Shown here: piece by piece, positions 28,322-37,573 of the stretch
Position numbering within the stretch: the stretch's first letter is position 1
Layout of the letters: each line of letters starts with the position of its first letter
Source: Arenibacter troitsensis
Lineage (GTDB): Bacteria > Bacteroidota > Bacteroidia > Flavobacteriales > Flavobacteriaceae
Length of the DNA stretch: 64,000 bases
Assembly: GCF_900177645.1 (NCBI RefSeq)
Contig: NZ_FXAO01000001.1
Span: 1,018,712-1,082,711 of the forward strand
Direction: 5' to 3'
Program-made: the position numbers and the translations under genes
The notes under the pieces: generated by a model
The model's input: the letters and a program-made list of their open reading frames with translations, nothing else
The model's database searches: none
What the model was told of the DNA's origin: nothing

Positions 28322-29776
28322 TTATTTAATTGTGACAATTATTCGCTGATACCTGGTAAGCTTTGGGGTGCCATTGTCCGTTACTTCGCATACAATATGT
28401 ATATTTTCACCTTTTTTTACATTTTTTGGGACTATTAAGGAAATATTCCGTTTATGGGCATTTGTTATTTCAATTTTCCCATCAAAAGTGTCGGCTTCTT
28501 GATATTGCCACCAGGAATAGTTTAGTTGATCACCGTCCGGATCCATTGTTCCTTTAGCGCTTAATTTAATCTTACTTCCAGGTTTTGCCTCAATATCCAA
28601 GGGGCTAGTGAGTTTAACAATGGGAGGATGGTTAGCCTCACCATAAGGTTTGACGCACCAATCGGCCCTCGCGGCAAAATCGTTCTGTAATGCATCTGCC
28701 CAACGAGTTAAAGGTTTGAAATAGGCATTCATTAAATCTATATTTTTGGGATATTCTTCTCGCATATAGTTTCTGCCCCATGCTGTTTTGGTGTACCATC
28801 GTCCTTCGGGGTAGTGGTAATCTGCTTGCGGAACAGGATCCAGCCAAGTATTTTCCCTAACATGGATATAGCGACCGCCCCAGCCTCCAAAGTCTGGCGA
28901 TTCCATAGAGCGGAGACCTGTTGGGATAGTGTAAATAAACGCAGGCGAATCCCCTTCAGATCTAAAATCCCCTTTGGATTTGGCATCGCCAGCAATAAAC
29001 CCTTCCTTATCATTACCACCTTTATACGCTTCGTATAGGGAACACAGAGGGCCATGATCTTCCAGGATATTCGCTTTCATCCACTCGCTTTTAAAATATT
29101 TCTGTTTATCCGAGGGCATTATTTTGTCCCATTGATAGGCGACGGCCCAAAACTGATCACTTATAATAGTGGGGATATTGTATTTGCCCCAATGTGGACG
29201 AATGTAAGATTGATAGGTGTCATCCTGTTCCCATATAAAGAAAAAACGCAATTTTTTGGCAACATATGCCATCTTGTCAAAATGTTTTTCTTCAATGGTT
29301 TTTAAGGCCCTGGCAATGGTGTTGGTGCCTCCCCAAGCCTGTATCCAGATGGGTCTGTCATCGGATTCATCCAAAAGAACATTCGCAATATGTGTAGATC
29401 CTGGGGTAATGGAGTCCATTTCCCCTTCACTTTCAACATTTCCAAGGAAATTAATCGATTTTAAATATTGGGGTGTAGGGTAATCCTTGCTGTGCTCGAT
29501 CAGGTTTGGGTATACCTTCGCATAGGCTTCCAAATAGGGGTCTATCCAGTCATCTCCCGCCCATTTGTGGCCATGCCAATGGTATTGGGAACTTGAGGTT
29601 ACAATGCCCTCAACATCCCACTCATTGGCGTAAAGTAAAAATCTAACCATGGAACACTCATCGTCTATTTCACCATCTGAGGTTATGATTATACGTTGTT
29701 TTTGGCTCTGACCATTTACTGTAATATGAAAGGCCAAAAACCATACTATGAAACTTGAATAAAGAATATTTTTCAT
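28322..29776 (-). CDS. DUF1593/Sde182-type nucleoside-hydrolase-like protein, copy 1
   Basis: A 484-residue secreted protein; the ATG at 29776 (MKNILYSS) is preferred to that at 29797 because it starts directly at the signal peptide, which ends near TVNGQ. The N-terminal domain has the nucleoside-hydrolase-like acidic motif ITSDGEIDDECSM, and WIQAWGGTNTIARAL and FIWEQDDTYQSYI are shared by all DUF1593 proteins. From about residue 385 a PKD/Ig-like domain follows (MDPDGDQLNYSWWQ to LTRYQRIIVTI). The family was named from a cellulose-binding protein; its enzymatic role is not established. It ends the minus-strand run of three paralogues. Confidence 0.85.
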   Translation of the reverse strand: MKNILYSSFIVWFLAFHITVNGQSQKQRIIITSDGEIDDECSMVRFLLYANEWDVEGIVTSSSQYHWHGHKWAGDDWIDPYLEAYAKVYPNLIEHSKDYPTPQYLKSINFLGNVESEGEMDSITPGSTHIANVLLDESDDRPIWIQAWGGTNTIARALKTIEEKHFDKMAYVAKKLRFFFIWEQDDTYQSYIRPHWGKYNIPTIISDQFWAVAYQWDKIMPSDKQKYFKSEWMKANILEDHGPLCSLYEAYKGGNDKEGFIAGDAKSKGDFRSEGDSPAFIYTIPTGLRSMESPDFGGWGGRYIHVRENTWLDPVPQADYHYPEGRWYTKTAWGRNYMREEYPKNIDLMNAYFKPLTRWADALQNDFAARADWCVKPYGEANHPPIVKLTSPLDIEAKPGSKIKLSAKGTMDPDGDQLNYSWWQYQEADTFDGKIEITNAHKRNISLIVPKNVKKGENIHIVCEVTDNGTPKLTRYQRIIVTIK

Positions 29777-29786
29777 TTTGTATTTG

Positions 29787-31211
29787 TTACTCTTCAATAT
29801 TGACTATCACACGTTGATATCGGGTTAATCGAGGTGTGCCATGGTCTGTGACCTTGAGGATGACATGCAATGTTCCTGTTCCGGAACCCCCTACGCGTTT
29901 TGTTGGAACAGTGAACCAAGCTTCTGGCTGATCAAAGTTTTGAATTTCCACGGGCTGTCCACTGCGTGCACTAGAAACAGAAAATGTCCCAGCTTCTTCG
30001 TACGTAAACCATTGGTACGAAAGGGCATCGTTATCGGGATCGCTAGATCCTTTTGCACTTAATAGTACTTTGTCGCCTTTTTTAGCGAGAAGTGTTTGTG
30101 CATGTCCAAGTTTGGCTACAGGAGGGTGGTTTGCCTTTTCATATGGCAGGATAGTCCAATCCATTCTGGCGGCAAAATCGTTTTGAAAATCTTCCCTCCA
30201 ACGCCATATGGTTTCGTGGTTGCCCGAGTGCCATCGGCCATCCATACCTAAGACTTCATCTTCAGCATTGGAAAAGATGGGTCTGGTCTCTGGAGATAAA
30301 AACCACTTTTTCATCCTTGGGGTGTAATATTCGTACCTACCTCCCCAGCCACCCCATTCCGGGTGTTCGGGATAACTTAAGCCATTATTGATCAAGGCAA
30401 GGAATGAGGGTGTGTCTCCTTCCATTAAATAATCCCACATTGGGTACTCGGCACCTAAAGGGCCTTTCTTTCGAATATTTTGATCTAGCCATTCGTTTGT
30501 GACGGTGCTAAAATCGGCTCCGTCACAACGGGCATGAAAAAAATCACCGCTTATTCCGCTCCATGTAGCATGATGATAACCGCCACCAGCATTAAAACCT
30601 GGACTTACAATAAAGAATAGTTCTGGAAATTCCTTACGGATCCATGGCCCACTGTCGTCCTGATCGGAAATAGTGTAAACCCTTAATTTTTTGACAAATT
30701 GTTCCAGGTCTTTTTTTGAACGTGTTTCCCGTACCTTCCAAAGTGCCTGAGCCAGTACATTTGGTCCGCCCCAAACCGTTACCCAAACCGGTCTTGAGTC
30801 TTTTTTGTCTACGGCTTTGATCAATAATTCGGAGGCCGGGGAATCTTTTCCAGGCCCAACGGCTTGTACTCCGTACTCTGGTAATCCTTCGGTTATCCTG
30901 GACTTTAAATAATCTCCCGTAGGAAATCCTGATTCATGTTTTTCAAGGTTATCCCGTACCTTAGCGTAAGCATTTACGATTTCCTGAATACGGTATGTAG
31001 CAACCTTGTTTTGTTGGTGAACAGATGTTGTAGCGGCCAATCCTTCAATGTCATAGTGATTGGCATATACCAAAAAACGCACCATTGACATGGCATCATC
31101 CGGTTCATTTTCTATATCGGTAAGGACAAATACTCTTGGTTTTTCTTGGGCAATGGCGGAAATGGTCAATAAGGCCATGCCAACGATTGCAATGAAGTTG
31201 TTTGTTTTCAT
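29787..31211 (-). CDS. DUF1593/Sde182-type nucleoside-hydrolase-like protein, copy 2
   Basis: A 474-residue secreted paralogue. The ATG at 31211 (MKTNNF) gives a tidy signal peptide ending SAIAQ and avoids overlap with the preceding gene. The acidic motif is [14 protein letters not shown] with Asp32, Asp38 and Asp39, matching the calcium-binding aspartates of nucleoside hydrolases. [15 protein letters not shown] and [14 protein letters not shown] follow. The C-terminal Ig-like domain reads [14 protein letters not shown] to [11 protein letters not shown]. Spacing to copy 1 is 10 bases, so they are co-transcribed. Function within the pathway is inference. Confidence 0.86.
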   Translation of the reverse strand: MKTNNFIAIVGMALLTISAIAQEKPRVFVLTDIENEPDDAMSMVRFLVYANHYDIEGLAATTSVHQQNKVATYRIQEIVNAYAKVRDNLEKHESGFPTGDYLKSRITEGLPEYGVQAVGPGKDSPASELLIKAVDKKDSRPVWVTVWGGPNVLAQALWKVRETRSKKDLEQFVKKLRVYTISDQDDSGPWIRKEFPELFFIVSPGFNAGGGYHHATWSGISGDFFHARCDGADFSTVTNEWLDQNIRKKGPLGAEYPMWDYLMEGDTPSFLALINNGLSYPEHPEWGGWGGRYEYYTPRMKKWFLSPETRPIFSNAEDEVLGMDGRWHSGNHETIWRWREDFQNDFAARMDWTILPYEKANHPPVAKLGHAQTLLAKKGDKVLLSAKGSSDPDNDALSYQWFTYEEAGTFSVSSARSGQPVEIQNFDQPEAWFTVPTKRVGGSGTGTLHVILKVTDHGTPRLTRYQRVIVNIEE

Positions 31212-31216
31212 CTTTT

Positions 31217-32515
31217 TTATTTGTTTATTGATTGCCACCTTTTAGCCCAGTCCGATAAAAAGGCTTCCCGATGTTTTGAAATTGTTTTTGCACCTTGCTG
31301 TTCTTGGATAAATAGGTCAGGGGATGACCTGTCACTATACCAATTGGAACCCAATGGATAATCATCTGGAGTCGCTTTTCCTGGCCATGGAGTTGTACTT
31401 ACAAACTGACCTTTTTGACCATCCAATTCGGGTATCGAACTTTTGGTGACATAGCTGCCTGTTTCCGGTTTTTTGGAGGAGTAACGAACGCCATAAATGC
31501 CATTGCCAAGGTGATATCCTGGCCATGATTGATTTGAAATTTCCAAGGTAAAACATGTGGAGTCCTGTGGAAAGTTTAGGTCGGGCCCTTTAAATCTCCA
31601 TTCCAATTCCGCATAGGCGGCTACCGAATCGTTCTTGCTGCTGTTTCCTTGGAAGATTGTTCTTGCACTATATTTGATCGGAGTAAAGCTTCCGCCCCAA
31701 CTTTCGCCCATTGGATTATTTGGGTCTCCATTCATCAAATATGCTAGGGATGGTGTGTCGCCCATTTTAATTTCGCCGTTATAGTGATTTTTAAAATTTT
31801 TCCCTAAGGCCCCTCTTCCTTGGATGAAATTGTTGTAATAGGATTTACCCTTAAATTTTGGAGGTGATTCAGAATCCATAAACCAACCTCTATAGGTGGC
31901 ATTTGCCTCTATCATCCATAGGTTAGGGTGATTTTTGGCGATGTAGGCGTAGGCATTGATGCTCCATTTTTTATTTGGACCACCAATCCAATATACTCTA
32001 ATGTTTTTCTCAATTTCGGGAGCATCATGTAGTGCCTGTGCCAAATCTTCCAAACCGCCCCAAACCAAAACCCATAGCGGTTGGTCTGTTGTGTTTTTGG
32101 CACATTTAATAATCCATTCCGAGCCTTCGGTGGCTGTATCGTATCCTTTATAAGGAGCTTCCAGTTTTGTTCCTTGTTTACAAACGGCTCTCAAGGAATC
32201 TGGATGGGTCAAGTTTGGGAACTGTGGTTTTAATTCAGGTAAATCCTTTTCATATAGGTCTAGCATATCTAGAATATTCCTGATGCGACCATTGCCAAAT
32301 GGAGAAGATACCAGGCCTTCGATTTGGAAAAGGTCGGAATACATTAATAAATGTATCATGGATTGAAAATCATCGGGATCGGTTCCTCCAATGTCCGAGC
32401 TGACCAATATTCGGGGTTTGGCTTTTTTTTGAGTTGGACTATCACACGGAAGCAACATGCCAAATATCAAGGTTCCAACAATTCCTATTAAGGTTAAAAT
32501 TTTTAAGGAGGTCAT
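31217..32515 (-). CDS. DUF1593/Sde182-type protein, copy 3, without the Ig-like tail
   Basis: A 432-residue secreted member and the first gene of the minus-strand trio. The N-terminus is hydrophobic with a possible lipobox at LLPC. The acidic motif is [31 protein letters not shown] and [10 protein letters not shown] correspond to conserved family blocks. Instead of the PKD/Ig-like domain seen in the other copies, it ends in a different segment ([28 protein letters not shown]). It is thus the most divergent copy and may have another specificity. A consensus -7 box lies 71 bases upstream on its strand. Confidence 0.83.
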   Translation of the reverse strand: MTSLKILTLIGIVGTLIFGMLLPCDSPTQKKAKPRILVSSDIGGTDPDDFQSMIHLLMYSDLFQIEGLVSSPFGNGRIRNILDMLDLYEKDLPELKPQFPNLTHPDSLRAVCKQGTKLEAPYKGYDTATEGSEWIIKCAKNTTDQPLWVLVWGGLEDLAQALHDAPEIEKNIRVYWIGGPNKKWSINAYAYIAKNHPNLWMIEANATYRGWFMDSESPPKFKGKSYYNNFIQGRGALGKNFKNHYNGEIKMGDTPSLAYLMNGDPNNPMGESWGGSFTPIKYSARTIFQGNSSKNDSVAAYAELEWRFKGPDLNFPQDSTCFTLEISNQSWPGYHLGNGIYGVRYSSKKPETGSYVTKSSIPELDGQKGQFVSTTPWPGKATPDDYPLGSNWYSDRSSPDLFIQEQQGAKTISKHREAFLSDWAKRWQSINK

Positions 32516-32585
32516 ATAAATAATTTTTTGCAGGAAATTGTCGGGATAGTCGTAGCCATGATCTTGAAATTGGTATAATTATCCA

Positions 32586-32593
32586 CAAATATA
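32586..32593 (-). promoter_or_regulatory. Candidate -7 box (TATATTTG) for the minus-strand DUF1593 genes
   Basis: On the minus strand the bases read TATATTTG, a full match to TAnnTTTG. It lies 71 bases before the ATG at 32515. No TTG stands at the usual -33 spacing; instead the upstream side is the A-rich repeat 32601-32630. Confidence 0.5.
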
Positions 32594-32600
32594 TAAAAAA

Positions 32601-32630
32601 GAAAATAAAAGAAAATAAAAGAAAATAAAC
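32601..32630. repeat. Three 10-bp tandem repeats (GAAAATAAAA) between divergent promoters
   Basis: Three copies of GAAAATAAAA (the last ends in C) stand head to tail with a 10-base period, about one helical turn. They lie midway between two oppositely facing TAnnTTTG boxes. Phased A-tracts of this kind bend DNA and could act as a shared upstream element. The rest of 32516-32838 holds only these promoter elements and leader sequence. Confidence 0.7.
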
Positions 32631-32639
32631 AAAATAATA

Positions 32640-32647
32640 TATCTTTG
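32640..32647 (+). promoter_or_regulatory. Candidate -7 box (TATCTTTG) for the + strand DUF1593 gene
   Basis: TATCTTTG fits TAnnTTTG exactly. Transcription from it would begin near 32654, downstream of the GTG at 32647, which is a further reason to place the protein start at the ATG at 32839. That would leave a leader of roughly 185 bases. Confidence 0.5.
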
Positions 32648-32838
32648 TGCTATCCTTGTTTTTTGGGGTTTTTATGGTTTGCTCGATGGCGTTAGGAGAG
32701 GTGTTTGGTTTATGGGAAAAGAGTTGTGGTTGTTGTGCCCAAAAGGAATTGTCTGATTATAATGTTGGTAAAGGGAATAATATATTTAAGGGGTTAAAGT
32801 GTCCAATCAAAAATTCAGTGTATAAATTAAATGGAATT

Positions 32839-34254
32839 ATGAAGTCCAGTTTTTTCTTAATGTTGATTTACTTCGTTTCGGTTTCATGCTCTTCATTGCG
32901 GACAAAGGCCATAGTGACATCCGTGGAAGCGGCGCCGTTGAAGCCTCGTTTGGTGGTACTTACCGATATATCGACCTGGGAACCGGATGACCATGAATCT
33001 CTGATTAGGTTATTGGTTCATGCCGATATGTTTGAAATTGAAGGGATTGTAATTACAACAGGGTGGAGTATGGATAATGTTAATGAAGTTAAGCAATTTA
33101 AGGACATTGCTACAGGTGTTATAGAGGCTTATGGGCGGGATTTGCCTAATCTGGCCAAGCGTTCCAATCAAAATGGTTTTGCCCATGATAAGGAAAGGCA
33201 GCAAATTGGCTACTGGCCAAGTGCCGATTATTTAAAGGAACGTACAATGTTTGGTAGTTTGTATATGGGTATGGATAAGGTTGGTCCTGAAAATATTTCT
33301 GACGGAAGTAATCTTATTGTGCAGTTGGCGAGCGAGGATGACGATCGTCCTATTTGGGTTTGTTTTTGGGGAGGTGGTAATACATTGGCACAGGCTATTT
33401 GGCAAGTAGAACAGGACCAGGGCGAATCGGGATTAAAAGTATTTCTGAATAAAATCCGGGCATATGCAATCACGGACCAGGATAGACCGCAAAAATCTAG
33501 TTTTGAAACTAGCTCCCATGCATGGATGCGCCGAGAGTTTGCAGATGACCTACTTTTTATTTGGGATGATTGTGCATGGAAATATCAGAATGGGACTGGG
33601 AAAAATAAGTGGGCGGATTATGAGGAGCATATCCAGAATCATGGTAGTCTGGGTAGTCAATATCCAAAATATGTATGGGGGGTTGAGGGGGATACCCCTT
33701 CCTTTTTGCATATCATGCCTAACGGTCTCAATGATCCTGACCAACCAACCCAAGTAAGTTGGGGAGGCTATTCCCAATGGGGTAAGGGAGAGGATGATAA
33801 TGGCTACTCGTATGTAAATTTTACTGGGGATGAAAGTGAAATTTGCAGAAGATATGGTGATCATTTTTATGCGGCTACATTCAACAATTTTGCGGCTAGA
33901 ATGGATTGGGTTCAGAATGGTGTAGGTAATCGTAATCCTATTGTTGTAATTGATGGTGATGGTAGATTGGGAAGCATCACCATAAAGCCTCAGGTGGGGT
34001 CCAGTGTTGAATTGGATGCATCGGCTTCCTATGATCCGGATGGGGATTCATTAAGTTATCATTGGTGGGTTCAACCAGAGGCTGGTACGTTTACTGGGAA
34101 AATAAACATATTAAATAGTAACGCTAAGAATGCTATACTGCAGGTGCCTCCAGATGCGGGTGGTGAAAGTTTTCATATAATTTGCGAGGTAACCGATAGC
34201 GGCATGCACAATTTGTCCAGCTATCGCCGTGTAATATGTGAACCGAAAAAATAA
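32839..34254 (+). CDS. DUF1593/Sde182-type nucleoside-hydrolase-like lipoprotein, copy 4
   Basis: A 471-residue secreted paralogue, divergent from the other three. The open frame extends to a GTG at 32647, but the ATG at 32839 begins a good lipoprotein signal (MKSSFFLMLIYFVSVSC) and is chosen. The acidic motif is LTDISTWEPDDHESL; WVCFWGGGNTLAQAIWQ and YAITDQDRPQ follow. The Ig-like C-terminal domain contains SYDPDGDSLSYHWW and CEVTDSGMHNLSSYRR. The DeoR gene begins about 195 bases downstream, so it may be co-regulated with the sugar operon. Enzymatic role unproven. Confidence 0.85.
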   Translation: MKSSFFLMLIYFVSVSCSSLRTKAIVTSVEAAPLKPRLVVLTDISTWEPDDHESLIRLLVHADMFEIEGIVITTGWSMDNVNEVKQFKDIATGVIEAYGRDLPNLAKRSNQNGFAHDKERQQIGYWPSADYLKERTMFGSLYMGMDKVGPENISDGSNLIVQLASEDDDRPIWVCFWGGGNTLAQAIWQVEQDQGESGLKVFLNKIRAYAITDQDRPQKSSFETSSHAWMRREFADDLLFIWDDCAWKYQNGTGKNKWADYEEHIQNHGSLGSQYPKYVWGVEGDTPSFLHIMPNGLNDPDQPTQVSWGGYSQWGKGEDDNGYSYVNFTGDESEICRRYGDHFYAATFNNFAARMDWVQNGVGNRNPIVVIDGDGRLGSITIKPQVGSSVELDASASYDPDGDSLSYHWWVQPEAGTFTGKINILNSNAKNAILQVPPDAGGESFHIICEVTDSGMHNLSSYRRVICEPKK

Positions 34255-34449
34255 ATGTGGCACAATTATTTTGGTATTGAGGATTTTTTGCAAAATGCCG
34301 CCTATTTTAAAGTTTTGCGTACGGGTCTTTTTGATGCTATAATGAAGTTGGTTAAAATAGTGGGGCAATAATAAGTGGAACGATATATTTTGAATTTAAA
34401 TTAAAAGAGTTTTTATTTGTTTGCGAATATTTACTATTATTTATGAACT

Positions 34450-35226
34450 ATGGCATATTTACCGAATAAGAGGCGTGAAAAGATTGTAGAATTTTTAAAG
34501 GAGGACGGATCTGCAAAGGTGGCGGACCTGGCCAAACTTTTTAAGGTCACCGAGGTTACTGTTCGCCAAGATTTGGAAAAGTTGGAAAATCAAGGATTGA
34601 TAATGAGGGAGCACGGAGGTGCCTATCTTAAAAATATGGGGGATCAGGTACGCAACTTTTCCCTGGTTCAACAGGATAATTTGGAATTGAAGGAGGCTAT
34701 AGCACAAAAATGTCTTGAGTTTATTGAGAGCGGGGACACCATTATTCTGGATTCTGGAAGTACAACCACCGAAATTGCAAAAAAACTGGTAGGATATAAA
34801 GATTTAACTGTTATTACAAATGCCCTTAATATCGCATTATTGTTGGGCACTGAACCTGGTATTGAAGTTATCATGACGGGGGGTGAATTTAAACCGCCTA
34901 CCTTATCATTGACAGGGCAAAAAGCGGCCGATTTTTTTAAAGGACTTAACGTGCAAAAGTTATTTTTGGCTACGGCTGGCATCTCCTTGAAATCCGGTCT
35001 TACCTATCCAAGTATAAGTGATCTTGTAGTAAAAAAGGCAATGATCGATGCTGCGGACATTACGTATTTGGTGGCCGATAGCTCTAAAATTGGCAAAAGT
35101 GCCCTAGCCAGTCTAGGAGCACTTTCATTGATAGATTATATCATTACGGATTCAGGAATGGAAGAAAAGGATCTAAAGGTTTTTAAGGATAATGAAATTG
35201 AAGTGATTTTGGCCAAGGCTGATTAA
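34450..35226 (+). CDS. DeoR/GlpR family transcriptional regulator
   Basis: A 258-residue regulator. The N-terminal winged helix-turn-helix is KRREKIVEFLKEDG to VADLAKLFKVTEVTVRQDLEKLE, with the family hallmark REHGGAYL. The C-terminal DeoR sensor domain has the sugar-phosphate-binding segment DTIILDSGSTTTEIA and a second block LFLATAGISLKSGLTY. DeoR regulators usually repress and respond to a phosphorylated sugar. It lies 23 bases upstream of the isomerase and heads the operon, so a pathway sugar phosphate (by inference apulose 4-phosphate) is the likely inducer. The 34255-34449 gap should hold the operator, but I found no clear palindrome there. Confidence 0.92.
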   Translation: MAYLPNKRREKIVEFLKEDGSAKVADLAKLFKVTEVTVRQDLEKLENQGLIMREHGGAYLKNMGDQVRNFSLVQQDNLELKEAIAQKCLEFIESGDTIILDSGSTTTEIAKKLVGYKDLTVITNALNIALLLGTEPGIEVIMTGGEFKPPTLSLTGQKAADFFKGLNVQKLFLATAGISLKSGLTYPSISDLVVKKAMIDAADITYLVADSSKIGKSALASLGALSLIDYIITDSGMEEKDLKVFKDNEIEVILAKAD

Positions 35227-35249
35227 TAAGAAATAAAAATTATAAGAAT

Positions 35250-36671
35250 ATGAGTACCGCAAAATTGCCATTAAGCATTGGGATAATAATAGGGAATCGT
35301 GATTTTTTTCCGGATAGTTTGGTGGAAAAGGCTAGGACCGAGATTATCGATGTCTTTGCAAAATTAAATTTGACACCGGTTTTATTGGGAAGTACCGATA
35401 CCAAGCTAGGCGGTGTGGAAACCTTTAGGGAAGCTCAAAAATGTGCAGAACTCTTTAAGAGACACAGTGAGGAAATTGCCGGGGTATTGGTGCTTTTGCC
35501 AAATTTTGGCGATGAGAAGGGGGTGGCCGATACGCTAAAAATGGCCAATCTGAACGTACCGGTATTGGTACAGGCCTATCCCGACGAATTGACGAAGATG
35601 AATGTTGTAAATCGCAGGGATTCCTGGTGTGGTAAAATCTCAGTCTGTAATAACCTTTATCAGTATGGAATAAAGTATTCACTCACGAATCAGCATGTAT
35701 GTTATCCTTCCGATGCCCTTTTTCAACAGGACTTGAAAGATTTTGTTGCCGTGTGCAGGGTAGTAAGGGGTGTAAGAAACGTTAGGATCGGGGCTGTTGG
35801 GGCTAGACCTGGTGCCTTTAACACAGTGCGCTATTCCGAAAAAATATTGCAGCGCAATGGCATTACGGTTACTACGGTTGATTTATCCGAAATATTGGGC
35901 AAGGCCAATAAACTAACAAAGGACGATGCCTCGGTAAAGCAACATTTGGAGTCCATCAATGCCTATGTGGCCCAAGGCAAGACTCCCAATGAAGCTATGT
36001 TACAGATTGCAAAATTGGATGTTGTTTTAAAAGGGTTTATGGAAGAGTATGCATTGGATGCCACGGCTATTCAATGTTGGACTTCATTGCAGCAGAATTA
36101 TGGATGTAACGTATGTACCAGCATGAGTATAATGTCCGAAAATATGTTGCCATCTGCCTGTGAGGTCGATGTTACCGGGACCCTTAGTATGTATGCCATG
36201 CAATTGGCCTCCGGCTCCCCGAGTGCTTTGGTGGATTGGAATAACAATTATGCCGATGATCCCAATAAATGTGTTCTTTTTCATTGTGGCAATTGGGCGA
36301 AATCCTTTTTACCCGATATTAAGATGGATACCGCTCCAATCCTCGGAACTACCGTTGGCGTTGAGAATACCTATGGTGCACTAGATGGTAGAACACCGGC
36401 AAGTCCACTTACCTATGGGAGAATAAGTACGGATGATCCCAAAGGTATTATCAAAGCTTATTTCGGTGAAGGGGAGTTGACAGATGACCCATTGAAGACC
36501 TTTGGGAACAGGGCGGTGGCCCAAATTCCTAATCTGCAGGGCTTGATGCAGTATGTGTGCAGAAACGGATTTGAACACCACGTAGTTATGAACGCCTCTA
36601 AGACTGGGGGCATTTTGCAGGAAGCTTTGGGCAATTATATGGGCTGGGATATATACCACCATAAGGTTTAA
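35250..36671 (+). CDS. FucI/AraA-fold sugar isomerase (candidate D-apiose isomerase)
   Basis: A 473-residue cytoplasmic protein of the L-fucose isomerase-like superfamily. Recognisable parts are the N-terminal VLVLLPNFGDEKG, the EEYALDATAIQCW block, CEVDVTGTLSMYAMQLASG, the metal-binding region around LFHCGNWAKSF, and the C-terminal HHVVMNASKTGGI. It is shorter than classical L-fucose isomerase (about 590). No fucose kinase or fuculose-phosphate aldolase accompanies it; instead an FGGY kinase and a split transketolase follow. I infer aldose-to-ketose conversion of a branched or four/five-carbon sugar, D-apiose to D-apulose being the best fit. I cannot recall whether characterised apiose isomerases share this fold. 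Confidence 0.72.
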   Translation: MSTAKLPLSIGIIIGNRDFFPDSLVEKARTEIIDVFAKLNLTPVLLGSTDTKLGGVETFREAQKCAELFKRHSEEIAGVLVLLPNFGDEKGVADTLKMANLNVPVLVQAYPDELTKMNVVNRRDSWCGKISVCNNLYQYGIKYSLTNQHVCYPSDALFQQDLKDFVAVCRVVRGVRNVRIGAVGARPGAFNTVRYSEKILQRNGITVTTVDLSEILGKANKLTKDDASVKQHLESINAYVAQGKTPNEAMLQIAKLDVVLKGFMEEYALDATAIQCWTSLQQNYGCNVCTSMSIMSENMLPSACEVDVTGTLSMYAMQLASGSPSALVDWNNNYADDPNKCVLFHCGNWAKSFLPDIKMDTAPILGTTVGVENTYGALDGRTPASPLTYGRISTDDPKGIIKAYFGEGELTDDPLKTFGNRAVAQIPNLQGLMQYVCRNGFEHHVVMNASKTGGILQEALGNYMGWDIYHHKV

Positions 36672-36742
36672 TTTCTGGTTCAGTTATGAACGGTAGCAAC
36701 AGGTATGGTTTAACGAGCAGTAATTTGAAAGAATTTACGAAC

Positions 36743-37570
36743 ATGACAAACAGGGAAATAAAATTAAAATCGGTAGTTCTTAGAAAAAATATTCTAAAAT
36801 ATATTTATAAGGCAAAGGCTGGCCATACAGGGGGGAGCCTATCGTGTATTGATATTTTGAACGTACTGTACAATAAGGTACTGAATGTTGATCCCAAAGA
36901 TTTTAAGAATCCAAATCGCGATAGGTACATTCAAAGTAAGGGGCATTGTGTAGAAGCGCTTTTTGTAACCTTGGCGGACCGCGGTTTTTTTCCGGAATCT
37001 GATTTGGAAACGCTTTGTCATTATCAATCGCACTATATTGGGCATCCTACAAAAAAGGTTCATGGCGTTGAACAGAACACTGGGGCATTGGGTCATGGTT
37101 TGTCCATTTGTGTTGGCGAGGCCATTGCAGCGAAATTGGATGACAAAAGTCATCGTGTATTTACCCTGCTAGGGGATGGGGAATTGCCCGAAGGATCTAA
37201 TTGGGAAGCGTTTTTATCGGCTTCACATTATAAATTGGATAATTTGTACGCCATTCTGGACAATAATAAACAACAGATTACCGGAAACAACAAGGAGGTT
37301 ATGAATACCGATTCCATTCGTGATAAACTGGAGGCTTTTGGCTGGGCAGTAAAGGAGGTAGACGGACATGATCTTGATCAATTGGAGGAGGCATTGAACA
37401 ATGGTCCCATAGAAGAGGGAAAACCTAACTTTATCATAGCACATACCACCAAGGGCAAAGGTGTCAGCTATATGGAAGGGGTACTGAAATGGCACCACGG
37501 GGTACCATCAGAGGAGCAGTATTTATTGGCCCAATCAGAATTAAATGAGGCAGAAGCACTAATTCAGTAG
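36743..37570 (+). CDS. Transketolase, N-terminal (ThDP-binding) subunit
   Basis: A 275-residue subunit of a split transketolase. The ATG at 36743 (MTNREIK) is preferred to 36686. The thiamine-diphosphate motif is GDG (144-146) through NN (174-175) in LLGDGELPEGSNW to AILDNN. KAGHTGGSLSCIDIL and KGHCVEALF are the standard N-terminal blocks. The C-terminal partner begins 3 bases after the stop. Split transketolases of this size serve special sugar pathways; apulose-4-phosphate transketolase, which makes xylulose 5-phosphate and dihydroxyacetone phosphate with glyceraldehyde 3-phosphate, is the candidate. Confidence 0.88.
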   Translation: MTNREIKLKSVVLRKNILKYIYKAKAGHTGGSLSCIDILNVLYNKVLNVDPKDFKNPNRDRYIQSKGHCVEALFVTLADRGFFPESDLETLCHYQSHYIGHPTKKVHGVEQNTGALGHGLSICVGEAIAAKLDDKSHRVFTLLGDGELPEGSNWEAFLSASHYKLDNLYAILDNNKQQITGNNKEVMNTDSIRDKLEAFGWAVKEVDGHDLDQLEEALNNGPIEEGKPNFIIAHTTKGKGVSYMEGVLKWHHGVPSEEQYLLAQSELNEAEALIQ

Positions 37571-37573
37571 TAT

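Noticed and set aside
32647-32838. GTG-initiated N-terminal extension of the + strand DUF1593 gene
   Set aside because: It overlaps a -7 box and puts 64 residues before a good lipoprotein signal; the ATG at 32839 is a better start.
35250-36671. L-fucose catabolic gene
   Set aside because: No fuculokinase or fuculose-phosphate aldolase is present, the protein is shorter than classic FucI, and the partners are a GlpK-like kinase and split transketolase.
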